Below are positions 44,401 to 50,010 of a stretch of DNA of 64,000 nucleotides, piece by piece. The position numbers and the translations under genes are program-made. Each line of letters opens with the position of its first letter. The first letter of the stretch is position 1. This stretch comes from Gigantopelta aegis (lineage: Eukaryota > Mollusca > Gastropoda > Neomphalida > Peltospiridae): NCBI RefSeq assembly GCF_016097555.1, contig NC_054706.1, positions 80,809,732-80,873,731 on the forward strand, given 5' to 3'. The notes under the pieces were generated by a model, which searched no databases, was not told where the DNA came from, and saw only the letters and a program-made list of their open reading frames with translations.

Positions 44401-46106
44401 AATAGATTGCAATCAATTAACGTAAAAAATCAACAATGTGGATGTAAAACAAATCCATTCTAGTAAACAAAAATGAAACACCCTCCGGTAAACAGGAAAG
44501 AGTGCGACGTTTCTAACTGCGTTCAGGCGCATGCATTTGCAAAAAGTATCGTAACGCACATGTGCGGTTCGTCATTTTTCATTTTTAACGCCACTATATA
44601 TGAAAATTTTTGTTTCTTAACTATGCACAGTTGACGAACACTTAGTTTTAATATTTTGTTAAAAAGAAACATTCAATTTGTCAAGCCTTCTGGTCTGGTC
44701 CATGTTTTATCAACATGGTTGCTAGTCACTTCGTACCATGGTCATTTCGTACCATAGTCATTTCGTACCTAATCTGGTCATTTCGTACCCTGGTCATTTC
44801 GTACTATTGCAAAAAGTCATTTCGTACCTTGATCATTTCGTACCCTGGTCATTTCGTACCATTGCATAAAGTCATTTCGTACTCTAGTCATTTTGTACTC
44901 AAGTCATTTCGTACCTTGGTCATTTCGTACAATAACTGAAAGTCATATCGTACCATGGCATAACAATTTATAACAATCACCCCGGTAATGTCTTTTACAA
45001 AATAACATAAAATTACAAATTTGTGATTAATTTAAGGGATATTTGTTTATTTCTTAAACAAATAAGATGCAAATAAGCAAGTTTGAAAAGAAGACCTAAT
45101 AAATAAATAATATTTTGTTCGTCCATTATGACATATGTTGTTTTGTTGTTTTTGACTAATTATCTGGAGACATTTCACACAAAATCGAAGTTGCAGTTAG
45201 TAGTAAATACCATGTATACGGCTCTTGTCAGGTAAAATGGAAATAACAGTTGACAGGTATTATGGGCATCAATAACAATATGCTGCACAATAACGTGTTC
45301 CGATTTTCAAACTGTCAAAATAGTTTTTAAAAAAAACCCACTTCTTTTATGCTGTAATCGATTCATTTTCTATATACAGGTATGAAATGACTTGGGTACG
45401 AAATGACTGGTGTACGTAATGACTTTTCACAATGGTACGAAATGACTAGGGTACGAAATGATTTTTTGCAATGGTACGAAAGGCAGCATGGTACAAAATG
45501 GATGGTACAATATGACTTGGGTACGAAGTGACTATGAATCTGATTCATCAACACACATCGCTAATATTTGATGTCAATACTGATAGGCATTACGTTTATA
45601 AATACCAGTGAATAGTTTGTATAATATATTTTAATGAATTGATTCATAATTAACAATTTTTACGAGTCCTGTGGACCCGATATCGGTAATATTAAGGAAT
45701 AAACGAAACAACTTAGTTAAATTAATGGTTTTAGTGGTTTGTAAACTTTTGTATTTAGATACTTACTTTCCTGAACTTTGTTTATCAAAATGTTCCTGAA
45801 CTGTGAAAATAAACCTCATAAATGAACGACATGTCGATGACAACAAAACAAATCGGATGTTGATTGCGCGAACCGTGCACGAGAAAACCAAGTGAACGGA
45901 ATTGGAAGCATAACCGTATAACGCAGTTAGGGACATGTCACATTGACGATACTTATTTATTATTATTCATTATTATGAATATAAAGAAATAAACTTTTTT
46001 TTATAAACATTGATTGGTTGTTATTCCCTAATTCCTGTTAATTTTATTTTTAAAATAGTCATTCCGTACCAACAATAATACACTTCCCTCGCAAAATAGC
46101 AGGCAT
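11349..46106 (-). CDS. IFT27: Intraflagellar transport protein 27 (Rab-like small GTPase), 7 coding exons
   Basis: Joining 46106-46070, 42251-42172, 25475-25416, 22858-22799, 16519-16402, 13915-13806 and 11447-11349 gives 564 nt (187 aa plus TAA); human IFT27 is about 186 aa. All junctions are GT-AG with compatible phases. The start is MPAILRGKCIIVG. The P-loop GDSGVGKS is at 13-20, DSAGKE (G3) at 65-70, NKID (G4) at 124-127 and SAK (G5) at 154-156. The G3 motif lacks the catalytic Gln of Rabs, as is known for IFT27. The family forms the IFT25/IFT27 part of IFT-B and acts in cilia, linking to BBSome export. Introns carry huge minisatellites, two of them derived from this gene's own splice acceptors. 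No lesion is seen, so the gene looks functional. Family assignment is by remembered similarity along the whole length. Confidence 0.93.
11754..12025. repeat. hAT-like MITE and short tandem copies
   Basis: CACTGGCGTAGGAAGC at the left and CACCTTCCTACGCCC at about 11871-11885 look like diverged inverted ends. A related element occurs at 21842-21968 (CACTGGCATAGGAAGC..CTTCCTATGCCACTG), and a single end is at 46566-46580. Beyond it, a ~55-bp segment containing GTGACTAACAATAGAA(G/T)GTTATAATGT is repeated three times. Confidence 0.55.
12027..12213. mobile_element. 187-bp MITE with 12-bp TIRs
   Basis: The element begins CAGTGTTCGAGA and ends TCTCGAACACTG apart from one or two differences. It is flanked by TGTAC on both sides (12022-12026 and 12214-12218), a 5-bp target duplication. 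Internal GGTATCCC/GGGATACC motifs repeat. The CAG..CTG ends suggest hAT, though 8 bp is the usual hAT duplication length. Confidence 0.65.
12214..13030. other. Intronic (IFT27 intron 6), no gene seen
   Basis: Contains two C-homopolymer tracts (12404-12419 and about 12506-12527). The short open frames here are not supported by motifs. Confidence 0.5.
13031..13625. repeat. Dispersed element with internal ~110-bp repeats
   Basis: Four or five diverged copies of a motif set, GTCATGAGAGGATCATTTG / CCAAGTTTGGTTGAAATC / GTGGAACTTGAGAAG / GGCCATCTTGGATTTCAAA, follow one another within intron 6. The GATGGCCATCTTGGA motif also occurs in the TIR arms at 27.5 and 33.5 kb. Non-coding. Confidence 0.6.
13806..13915 (-). 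CDS. IFT27: IFT27 exon 6 (NKxD)
   Basis: 110 nt. The acceptor is TTTTCAG|GTGTTC and the donor GCG|GTAAAT. It encodes residues 120-155, beginning VLLANKIDLDQRRTVSPKAG and ending EYFECSA, with the guanine-specificity motif NKID and the start of the SAK motif. Confidence 0.93.
13925..15455. repeat. Minisatellite, ~31-bp unit (IFT27 intron 5)
   Basis: About 45 copies of a unit built from CAGCACACTTTAAATACAAA and CATCTCTTATA. Units degrade toward exon 6, where TTTAAATACAA appears within 10-20 bp of the acceptor. A shorter truncated unit is near 15391. Not coding. Confidence 0.95.
15585..16397. repeat. Minisatellite, ~45-bp unit, abutting IFT27 exon 5 donor
   Basis: About 17 copies of a unit containing ACATGTCCCCTGACTGAGCT and ACGATAGAGAGACAACATT. 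In gene sense, exon 5 ends CCTG|gtaac and the repeat AATGTTGTCTCTATTGTAG starts at the sixth intronic base. Units near the exon are shorter, with TGTTCCCTGACTAACTACAA instead of the consensus. Confidence 0.93.
16402..16519 (-). CDS. IFT27: IFT27 exon 5
   Basis: 118 nt. The acceptor is TGTTGTAG|TGGGAC and the donor CCTG|GTAACA. It encodes residues 80-118 beginning WDQPSMVVVVYDVTSETSFS, matching the W..SP..VYDVT region of the family. The first ~20 nt are repeated in every unit of the adjoining 3.3-kb array. A second array starts five bases past the donor. Confidence 0.93.
16500..19822 (-). repeat. Splice-acceptor minisatellite, ~57-bp unit (IFT27 intron 4/exon 5)
   Basis: About 58-60 units. 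On the gene strand each carries TACTAAC (branch-point-like), a U/G-rich stretch, TTGTAG (acceptor) and TGGGACCAGCCCTCCATGG, the first 19 nt of IFT27 exon 5. The unit nearest the exon is the real splice site and differs in having TACTAATTTTCTGG where the other units have TACTAACTGTCTGG. Shortened units lacking TTAG (CAGACAGTATGTGAC) cluster at 19200-19600. Open frames of up to 131 codons in the array are artefacts. Confidence 0.96.
19823..21100. other. IFT27 intron 4, no gene seen; poly-C tract
   Basis: A C-rich homopolymer tract of about 45 bp is at 19952-19987. Around 20780-20890, short phrases such as GGGCTACTGG..CACTAGCCC..CGGGCTACCGG recur with alternating orientation, which suggests a degenerate dispersed repeat. 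No exon could be supported. Confidence 0.4.
21101..22071. repeat. IFT27 intron 4, SINE fragment and MITE
   Basis: 21440-21560 matches the molluscan-type SINE body (GTGTTATCCTGTCTGTG.., TTGCTACTAACGGAAAAATG, TAGCGAGTTTCCTC), lacking the tRNA head. 21842-21968 is a MITE related to the one at 11754. 22005-22024 is a (TTGAT)n tract. None is coding. Confidence 0.5.
22072..22160 (-). repeat. Dispersed repeat, copy 2
   Basis: Inverted relative to positions 95-200: CCAAAACACTTTTACTTTTC.. then TGAAATTATTTACAAAG.. then GTAGGAGGATGGGACGGAC. The flanking TA-rich ends were not resolved. Confidence 0.5.
22799..22858 (-). CDS. IFT27: IFT27 exon 4 (switch II)
   Basis: 60 nt, phase 0. The acceptor is CGTTTCAG|GAAATA and the donor TTT|GTAAGT. 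It encodes EIFMYDSAGKEIFTESVMKF, residues 60-79, including the DSAGKE G3 motif that has Lys where Rabs have the catalytic Gln. Confidence 0.93.
23030..25256. repeat. Minisatellite, 16-bp unit (IFT27 intron 3)
   Basis: Roughly 135 copies of CTGTAACCACCCACTA with variants CACCTA, CATCTA, ACACTA and CCCCTA, plus occasional 4-bp CTAC slippage. It fills almost all of the 2.56-kb intron 3, leaving about 170 bp beside each exon. In gene sense the unit is TAGTGGGTGGTTACAG, so each copy ends in an acceptor-like TTACAG. Confidence 0.97.
25416..25475 (-). CDS. IFT27: IFT27 exon 3
   Basis: 60 nt, phase 0. The acceptor is TTGTTACAG|AATACC and the donor GTA|GTAAGT. It encodes NTAVEMMVKSVNIPDTQDSV, residues 40-59. 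The first 21 nt of the exon, together with the acceptor, are the unit of the adjoining array at 25456-26522. Confidence 0.92.
25456..26522 (-). repeat. Splice-acceptor minisatellite, 28-36-bp unit (IFT27 intron 2/exon 3)
   Basis: About 32 units. On the gene strand each contains TTGTTACAG (or TCTGTTACAG) followed by AATACCGCAGTTGAAATGAT, the exact start of IFT27 exon 3, with drift at a few positions (CTGTT, AGAGTT, ATTTG). The terminal unit is the real exon 3 acceptor. Spacer variants are AATAAAACAT, AACAGAACAT, AACAAACAT and AGAACAT. A (GT)n tract (26524-26548) closes the array. Confidence 0.96.
26523..27008. other. IFT27 intron 2, (GT)n and unannotated sequence
   Basis: A GT microsatellite is at about 26524-26548. 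The rest is AT-rich with no recognised gene or repeat. Confidence 0.4.
27009..27222 (+). mobile_element. tRNA-derived SINE, head part (interrupted)
   Basis: Starts with a tRNA-like segment (GGTGTCATATAGTTAATGAT, TAAGCCATCGGAC, GGTAGGTACTG), similar to the minus-strand SINE at 28240-28703. It continues through GACAGCCCACATAGCTGAGG to CCAGAACAGTG at 27222, where it stops at the TAGTCTGTTTGCC end of the 6.9-kb element. Its apparent tail (TGCTTGAAACTTAATTGG.., then a GAATGAATG run) is at about 34116-34190. Confidence 0.6.
27223..27700 (+). repeat. Left TIR arm
   Basis: Inverted counterpart of 33445-33923. It contains an extra segment at about 27270-27320 relative to the right arm. GGGTGCAAACTTTGCACCC inside the arm is itself a near-palindrome. 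Confidence 0.7.
27985..28231 (+). repeat. ~247-bp direct duplication, copy 1
   Basis: From AGAAAGTCAATATGTCCTAC to AAATCTTGCAGTATGAGTTG; the same sequence with about a dozen differences is at 28705-28952. The SINE and its A/T-rich tail lie between the two copies. Confidence 0.85.
28240..28703 (-). mobile_element. tRNA-derived SINE
   Basis: On the minus strand it begins GACCGGCCTCGGTGGTGTAG and TGGTTACGCC (A-box region), with GGGTTCATATCC as B box about 45 bp later. The body runs into an A-rich tail read on the plus strand as TTGTTGTTGTTTC(T)n. It sits between two copies of a 247-bp direct repeat. The head matches the SINE at 27009. Confidence 0.75.
28705..28952 (+). repeat. ~247-bp direct duplication, copy 2
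   Basis: Second copy of 27985-28231. The pseudogene reading continues out of this copy (GTACGAGTTGGCTCACATCC) and not out of copy 1, so copy 2 is joined to the original downstream sequence. Confidence 0.85.
29161..29987. other. Unidentified sequence inside the transposon
   Basis: Several overlapping open frames of 60-110 codons occur on both strands between 29307 and 29956. Minus-strand frames include acidic serine-rich SSCSDSEISEMSSIDES and a Cys-rich CRMRKC..FCYRKK..CTFCNQK stretch, perhaps a decayed zinc-binding segment. No family was recognised. Confidence 0.3.
29985..30545 (-). repeat. 55-bp tandem repeat (x10) encoding a 2A-like motif
   Basis: Ten near-perfect copies of a unit made of GTTTCATGCTGATTGGACCT, GGATTGGCCTCAACACACCC and ACAAACAGTCAAATT. 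On the minus strand each reads LTVCGCVEANPGPISMKQ, ending in NPGP like 2A ribosome-skipping peptides (consensus DxExNPGP) but with Cys for the Asp. Unit length 55 is not a multiple of three, so consecutive copies cannot be read in one frame. Confidence 0.85.
30546..31089. other. Transposon interior, unassigned
   Basis: A minus-strand frame (30458-30718) runs into the first 55-bp unit and reads GGNNLTVCGCVEANPGP, which may be the parent sequence of the array. The rest is AT-rich with no supported gene. Confidence 0.35.
31090..31695 (+). pseudogene. PIN/XPG-like family protein, 3' part (broken)
   Basis: Frames joined by eye read EDLKTTHKEADVIIPQQTMA, then a stretch corresponding to SDDTVVFILLVYYYV, then LAAHIISGCDTVAM. 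After a frame change they read GIQKETVIKGLSKGHKL and YNSLSHVRYEMWLKQMGK. The T.EADVIIP.Q / DDT.VF.LL / GCDTV..xxGI.K series resembles acidic-cluster and helix-hairpin-helix features of PIN/XPG nucleases, and matches a family I remember only as uncharacterised invertebrate proteins. At least one frameshift (about 31470) and in-frame stops make it a pseudogene. It lies inside the long-TIR element with its 5' part at 27760-29160. Confidence 0.55.
31840..33180 (-). pseudogene. Non-LTR retrotransposon remnant with RNase H domain
   Basis: Minus-strand frames in order from 33172 give HLETIQNMGLRIITGGIGST (reverse-transcriptase C-terminal linker), IFLIDCKSVLQSVQN (RNase H D..S motif), WIPALWNPRKR / HSGIPGNESADKLAKQAS (RNase H W.P.H.GI.GNE.AD motif, shifted in frame), then HLHRREQTMIFRLRTGHCRL and CNTEPQTPEHALQRCP (C-terminal zinc-like region). 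This order is that of I-/Nimb-type LINEs with RNase H. Several frameshifts and stops break it, and the endonuclease and most of the reverse transcriptase are absent. It lies inside the long-TIR element and is presumably inserted there. Confidence 0.75.
33445..33923 (-). repeat. Right TIR arm
   Basis: Inverted partner of 27223-27700. It keeps CTAGGTGATGTAGTATCCGA, CCCAGTCATAGACCTCAAA and GGGTGCAAACTTTGCACCC in the mirrored order. Confidence 0.7.
33924..34110. mobile_element. 187-bp MITE with TA duplication
   Basis: Ends AAGTACTAATCAAAATTATA and TATAATTTTGATTAGTACTT are inverted for about 40 bp, including ATTTTCCAGTC/GACTGGAAAAT. TA flanks both sides (33922-33923 and 34111-34112), as for Tc1/mariner-type MITEs. 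It is inserted exactly at the terminal TA of the long-TIR element. Confidence 0.8.
34116..34190 (+). mobile_element. SINE tail (continuation of 27009-27222)
   Basis: TGCTTGAAACTTAATTGGAT, then ATAAGCACGAAAATAAG, then GAATGAATG repeats. From memory of gastropod SINEs this directly follows the CCAGAACAG(T/C)G phrase found at 27211-27222, so the two parts are read as one SINE split by the transposon. Confidence 0.5.
34191..37287. other. IFT27 intron 2, no gene seen
   Basis: Includes a two-copy duplication near 34170-34260 (GAAGAACATTTATACTATTT..), a C-tract (34970-34983), a ~23-bp tandem repeat of TACCCCTTACTTTGCCCCTC (about 35060-35150), a second C-tract near 35540 and AT-rich sequence. No exon or domain could be supported. 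Confidence 0.45.
37288..39615 (-). repeat. Second patch of the exon 3 acceptor minisatellite
   Basis: About 55 further copies of the unit seen at 25456-26522 (CATTTCAACTGTGGTATTCT then GTAACAACAGAA), 11 kb farther into intron 2. The exon-derived part is CTGTGG or CTGCGG, and an insertion variant GAACATAACATC appears in the right half. A SINE interrupts it at 38340. A small remnant of the same family lies at 41945-42030, near exon 2. Confidence 0.95.
38340..38625 (+). mobile_element. tRNA-derived SINE inserted in array, 7-bp TSD
   Basis: Flanked by CAACTGT at 38333-38339 and 38626-38632, duplicated from the array unit. The head TGGCTCAATGGGTAGGTG (A box) and GGTTCAAC (B box) precede a body with GCTATCCTGCCTGTGGGAAG, GATCCCTTGCTGCTAATCGG and TAGTGGCGACAGCGGG, then an ATTAAATAAAACATTTCTTT tail. 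It is the same body as the SINEs at 42478 and 62757. Confidence 0.9.
39840..40422 (-). pseudogene. Zinc-finger (ZNF862-like/TTF-type) fragment, two exons
   Basis: Two GT-AG-bounded minus-strand segments join in frame. 40422-40364 encodes GSVSMFVKGCSTMKMESIK, with donor AAG|GTATGT. 39914-39840 encodes LHEESEAHKTAVLKKMGEAT then PGTT and a stop, with acceptor TTTCAG|TTACAT. KGC..MK.ESIK.HEESEAHK resembles the degenerate C..C/H-x5-H finger at the start of ZNF862-like and hAT-related proteins. No upstream exon or domain was found. It lies inside IFT27 intron 2 on the same strand, and could be a fragment, an alternative 3' end or part of an unseen gene. Confidence 0.45.
40423..41080. other. IFT27 intron 2, no gene seen
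   Basis: No supported exon. Short open frames at 40597-40785 and 40893-41075 carry no recognised motif. Confidence 0.4.
41090..41348. repeat. Three tandem copies of an ~83-bp unit
   Basis: The unit contains TTTACCATAACGGTATTACA, TGTACGCAACATGTGTTCAG and CAAAAAGACTGAACAAACAA. Copies are almost identical, so the expansion is recent. A shorter two-copy repeat (GCATTCCAAATGGTTTTAGA) lies at 41670-41775. Confidence 0.85.
41945..42030 (-). repeat. Remnant of exon 3 acceptor minisatellite
   Basis: Three decayed units (GTAACAACAGAACATCATTT, CAACTCTGGAATTCTGTAAC, CATTCTGTAACAAA) lie about 140 bp from the exon 2 donor. This puts members of the family at both ends of intron 2. Confidence 0.8.
42172..42251 (-). 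CDS. IFT27: IFT27 exon 2 (P-loop)
   Basis: The acceptor is TTTCAG|GCGATT and the donor ATG|GTACGT. It encodes DSGVGKSSVCQVFHSDGAHF and PKNYTM, holding the Walker A lysine (Lys19) and the conserved SDGAHF segment of IFT27. Confidence 0.93.
42275..42475. repeat. Two-copy ~93-bp tandem repeat (IFT27 intron 1)
   Basis: CTCACCTCACCACTTTATAA and CAAAATACAAACACAACTAC, then AGTGCTAATAAACTCGC, are repeated nearly perfectly, with a partial third copy. Confidence 0.85.
42478..42760 (+). mobile_element. tRNA-derived SINE
   Basis: Head TAGCCCAGTAGTAAAACGCT (A-box region) and GGGATCGATCCCC (B-box region). The body has GCCCACTGGGCT, CCAGCCAGTGCACTATGACT, GTGCCATCCTGTCTATAGGA and CCTTTGCTACTAATGGAAAA. It is closely related to the full SINE at 62757-63086 (minus). 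Confidence 0.85.
42761..44722. other. IFT27 intron 1, no gene seen
   Basis: Contains a two-copy GTGTTTAAGCA(T/C)AGTAAATG repeat (42750-42830) and a TTGCCCGAG../GTACTTGCC motif set (42880-42930) typical of dispersed repeats. An open frame at 43181-43450 (minus) was considered for IFT27 exon 1 and rejected. No gene is supported. Confidence 0.4.
44723..45534. mobile_element. MITE with iterated TIRs, TA duplication
   Basis: Begins TAGTCACTTCGTACC and ends GGTACGAAGTGACTA. Each terminus continues as a tandem array of the same ~13-20-bp motif: about 11 TCATTFCGTACC-type copies (TCATTTCGTACC) on the left and about 9 inverted GGTACGAAATGAC copies on the right. About 430 bp of AT-rich spacer lies between. 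If the ends are GTCAC..GTGAC, TA is the target duplication. It carries no coding sequence. Confidence 0.8.
46070..46106 (-). CDS. IFT27: IFT27 exon 1
   Basis: Encodes MPAILRGKCIIV plus the first base of Gly13. The donor is TTG|GTACGG. The frame joins exactly to exon 2 (G|GC GAT) to restore the GDSGVGKS P-loop. The intronic side of the donor, GTACGGAATGACT, resembles the GGTACGAAATGAC units of the MITE in the same intron. Confidence 0.85.
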
Positions 46107-48006
46107 GACAGCTTGATATCCTTGGTACTTAAATAAACAAATCGCCAGAATTTTATTTCGGAAGTATGCGAACTGTGCAGCACCGAATAATCTAGTGACA
46201 CTGATAGGACAAATAAATGTACTATAGTATATTCATTCTGTACTTCTGGTTAACTATTCAAAAGTAGTCTGTTGATTGGGGTACAGTTTAGTAATTAATT
46301 CAATTCAATTGATTGTATAAAACACTCATAAGGAGCAGGTACAATAACAATAACATAGTAAAACATGGTTAACAGCTAACAGGTCCATAAAAATATTTAC
46401 ATGCAAGTAGTTAACTTACTGAGACAGACTAGATAATCGAGTTTTCAGATTTACATAACGTATTATTCCGTTAAAGGGACAATATCTATGGGTGGGTCCA
46501 AAATTATTCGACACCCCCCCCCCCCCCTCCACACACACACACACACACACACACTTTGGGAGAACCTTCCTACGCCGCTGTGGTTTATACGTTTTCTTAT
46601 TGCACTGCACATATTTGAAGACTTTAGCTTAATATCCTCAATAAAGGCTTTGTGATTTATAAGACAGTCATTTGAAGCTAACCAGAGTCTGTTATAATAC
46701 TTTAATATAAATAATATTACATCATATGATAATGAAAATAAACCCAGTTCACTATGGGATCCTATATTACTGCATCTTCTAGGCACCTCTAAAATAGATT
46801 TAGCCATTTTTATTTAATAGAAGAGGTATGGTGTAAAAACATTCGTTTTTAGTTTTAAAATTTATTTACATTTTGGATCAAATCTTTTAAAATGTATTTA
46901 GTTGTGTAACAAAAAACAAAACAAAAACCAAGACAAAAAACCCCCAAAAACAAACAAACAAAAAACAGTGTAACAAAAAAATAAATGGTGAGTATTGTAC
47001 CCAATGGAGTCGAGAGACAACTGTAAATGATCTCATTTAGTAAATTACGTGTACATATACATTCTCCTCTAATGTTTCAACACCGGAATGTCTGAAGGAG
47101 CGTTCAGTGGTGTCTTGGCAATACAAGATTATTACGTGTTGCTGAGCTCAGGTTTATTTATTTGAACCTGATGATGATATAAAATAATAATTTATATACG
47201 CAGATGTCACACTGTTCAACGCATTATATACCAATGTACCTGTATGGTATGTGCACCTATAATCAAACTATTTTATTTATTTATTTATTTTATTTATTTA
47301 TTGTGATTTGGCTTTGGGGTGCACACTTTTTGTTGTTGTTATAAGTTAATAATTTGGGTGCGTTCAAAATCTCTTCACTGGATTATTGAAGTAGCCATAG
47401 CTGTGGCTTCTTTTCCCGCGTTTAAAAAATATGCACATTTTCTTTGATATTAAAGTAATACTTGCATAACAAATGCTCCTGGGGTAATTTCACCAATATG
47501 GACTAGATGTATAGGAAATACAATTATGGTATAAAAACAACTTCCGGTTTAGTTTCACCGACAGTTCTCTAATATTTTTGATAATTTTGAAGAAATATGT
47601 GTAGATTTTGTCTAAATGATATAGCTGAGAGTTACATAAAATGGCCTAAATGATGTTCCTGTGCTGCCATGTGCCCCCCCTTAGCATGAAAGGATGTGAA
47701 AGCTGAGGTTGAAGTGGTTACGAACTGAATAATGCAGGAGGGCGTTGACTTGTTCTGTGGCTAACATTCTCCGAGTCTTGGTGGTGTCGGGAGTGCGCGA
47801 CTCACGTCCGCTTTATTAGTCGCCGAACAGTCAGACAGAGACACAAACATCCACATGTTAAACTGGTCGTCAGCATATTAAGCTTTCCTTTTCATTTTGT
47901 ATGCAAAGACAAACAAGCAATTGTCAGTGGAAAGTCACTTTGAAAGTGTTGTTTTGTGATATTTTCATTTTAGAAAATATTACGGAGAATATACATGTGA
48001 TTCATT
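46107..48006. other. Intergenic region between divergent IFT27 and SOCS-box gene
   Basis: About 1.9 kb separates the two start codons. It holds a C-tract followed by a CA microsatellite at 46514-46554, one hAT-type end (CCTTCCTACGCCGCTG, 46566-46580), A-rich and ATTT-rich stretches, and the presumed promoters of both genes. CATTTTAG|AAAATA at about 47967-47974 could be a 3' splice site for a 5' UTR exon of the plus-strand gene. No TATA box is convincing. Confidence 0.45.
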
Positions 48007-48987
48007 ATGTCTCAAGTCATTGCACCAATAGTTACTAAGACAACAATTGAACATAAAGATCTGAAGGACATTTCATGTCCCAGGTCCCCAAACAGTAATC
48101 AGACAACTTTTGAAACGTCCAACAGATACGTCCAGTCCTATCTGTCCTATGATATTTTTTCAGCTATTGAAGAAGGATGTCTGACATCTGTGAGAAATAT
48201 ACTTCTGTCCTATCCAGACTTGGATTTGAATTTCCACATCAAAGATGTGACGCCATTGTCATTAACATTGTACAAAAGAAATTTTGAAATCTTTCATCTC
48301 TTCATGCGACATTATGAAAAAATAAGGAAGATAGACTTGAACATGAGCAGTAAGGATCACCTCGACAGAGTTGAGCCACCAATCATAACGTCTTGCCGGA
48401 TGCATTTTTTAGAAGGTGTTGTCACACTCGTAGGTCAGGGTGCAGATATAGATGCATTCGACAATCAAGGGCACACTGCATTATGGGTAGCATCTCGACA
48501 ACAGATGCCAGATCTGGTGGAGTACCTGATTTTAAATGGTGCTAGTGTGAACAAAATGGACAAGTTCCACTGTACTCCTCTGCTAGCAGCTCTGATGTAT
48601 CGTGTGAGTTCGATCATCCTCAAAACTCTAATCATCAATGGCAGCAGTCTCGGAGGAGCGGGGCCCTTCGCACTGGCAGAGCAGTCGCCACTGTTCTGGG
48701 CAGCTAAACACGGAAACGTGGAGATTATTAAACTGGTGCTGACCGCGGGTGTGCCCCCCGCACAGATTCGATCAGTGCGAATGGCGCTGCAGAACAGTGA
48801 TATAGATGTGGATGTTGTCGCACTGCTCGACACCAAGTTGAAAATGCCTCAGTCTTTAAAACATCAATGCAAATGTGTAATACGATCCTTCTTAAGTGAG
48901 CAGTCAATGGGCAAACATTTTGTGAAGAATATTTCTGACTTGCCTCTCCCTTTAAGTGTTAAGCAGTATTTACTCCTAAACAGATGA
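48007..48987 (+). CDS. Ankyrin-repeat and SOCS-box protein (ASB-like)
   Basis: An uninterrupted 326-codon frame in one exon. Ankyrin-like repeats lie at about residues 80-103 (divergent), 122-153, 154-185 (GHTALWVASRQQMPDLVEYL), 187-215 (TPLLAALMYR) and 226-251 (SPLFWAAKHGNVEIIKLVLT). A C-terminal SOCS box spans about 284-324 (LKHQCKCVIRSFL..., ISDLPLPLSVKQYLLL). This order is that of ASB proteins, which recruit substrates through ankyrin repeats to Elongin B/C-Cullin5 ubiquitin ligases via the BC box (LKHQCKCVIR) and the LPLP Cul5-like motif. The length is typical. Which ASB member it is closest to is not decided, so no symbol is given. The substrate is unknown. The gene is intronless in its coding part and divergent from IFT27. 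Confidence 0.9.
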   Translation: MSQVIAPIVTKTTIEHKDLKDISCPRSPNSNQTTFETSNRYVQSYLSYDIFSAIEEGCLTSVRNILLSYPDLDLNFHIKDVTPLSLTLYKRNFEIFHLFMRHYEKIRKIDLNMSSKDHLDRVEPPIITSCRMHFLEGVVTLVGQGADIDAFDNQGHTALWVASRQQMPDLVEYLILNGASVNKMDKFHCTPLLAALMYRVSSIILKTLIINGSSLGGAGPFALAEQSPLFWAAKHGNVEIIKLVLTAGVPPAQIRSVRMALQNSDIDVDVVALLDTKLKMPQSLKHQCKCVIRSFLSEQSMGKHFVKNISDLPLPLSVKQYLLLNR

Positions 48988-50010
48988 GACCAACCTTTTA
49001 GAAAAAAAGCATTTTCTGCTTATATATAAGCAGTACTCGGTAGCTGTAATTGTTTATTAGACTCCGTGTTTAAACAGTTACTTCATAGAACAATTTAGCA
49101 GTTTACAAATCGTTTTTGAAAGTATTTTTCGTCAAATTCAGTTTTCTTAGCCATATAATCTGCACAAAAAAGGTTTGCGTGTAAAATATTTTAAACACAC
49201 ACCTTTTTTTGCTGTTTATTAAAAAAAATGTAATGACCAATTTTCAAGAATTCATGAAAAATGATCAGAACATTTCAAAATACATATTCACCAAATTTAG
49301 ATAAATTTGATGAGTTGAACCTATTTTTCTTTTACAAATATATCAAGGTATCTACTGTGCTTTGCAGGGGCAGATTGCAATTACAAGTAATTGAAAGTAT
49401 TAAAAATAAGATGAACACAATGAAAAATGTGTCATCTAGCACTACATACATGCACATATAACATGGTGATCAACCAAATCTTGTTCTTAAAAAAGGGTGA
49501 CAAATAAATTGGAAGAGTTAGTAGAACTTTAATAATGTAACAGATTTATGAAAAAATAAATAATCTATTCATGCAACTTCAACAAGCAAAAAGAAAATGA
49601 CACTAAAATGTTCATATTCAATCTGTCGTACTGTCCGTACTCTGTTTTAATCAATATACATGTGTACTAAGCTAGGATTCCATTTGCAGGGGTTTTGCTT
49701 TAGGATTTCACAGGTTGCCACATATACAGTCTTTAAAACATGTTTTTCTTTTTGCCCTCTGTACTGTTAATGAATGGTTGTGTGCTCCACAGTTGAGTAC
49801 TATACAAATCAGAAATGAGGTAATTGAAATGTATTAATTTAACTGTTCTCAATAAGTTTGTTTTCTTTTTCCATTTAATTATTTAATTCCTACTTCATGC
49901 AGTGTATTGTCATAGTAAGTGAATCTACAAATGTCAAGCTTAGCCTACCCAGAGGCAATTAGATGCATTCCAGAGTCAAACTTTCTTAATTGATACACAG
50001 TTGAGGAATC
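48988..50010. other. 3' UTR and intergenic sequence
   Basis: AT-rich sequence following the SOCS-box stop codon. AAATAAATAATC at about 49555 and other AATAAA occurrences could serve polyadenylation. The 66-codon frame at 49261-49461 has no recognisable features. Confidence 0.4.

Noticed and set aside
45763..45800. Small AG..GT-bounded segment near 45.77 kb as an extra exon
   Set aside because: It would break the frame between IFT27 exons 1 and 2, which already join perfectly, and no homology supports it.
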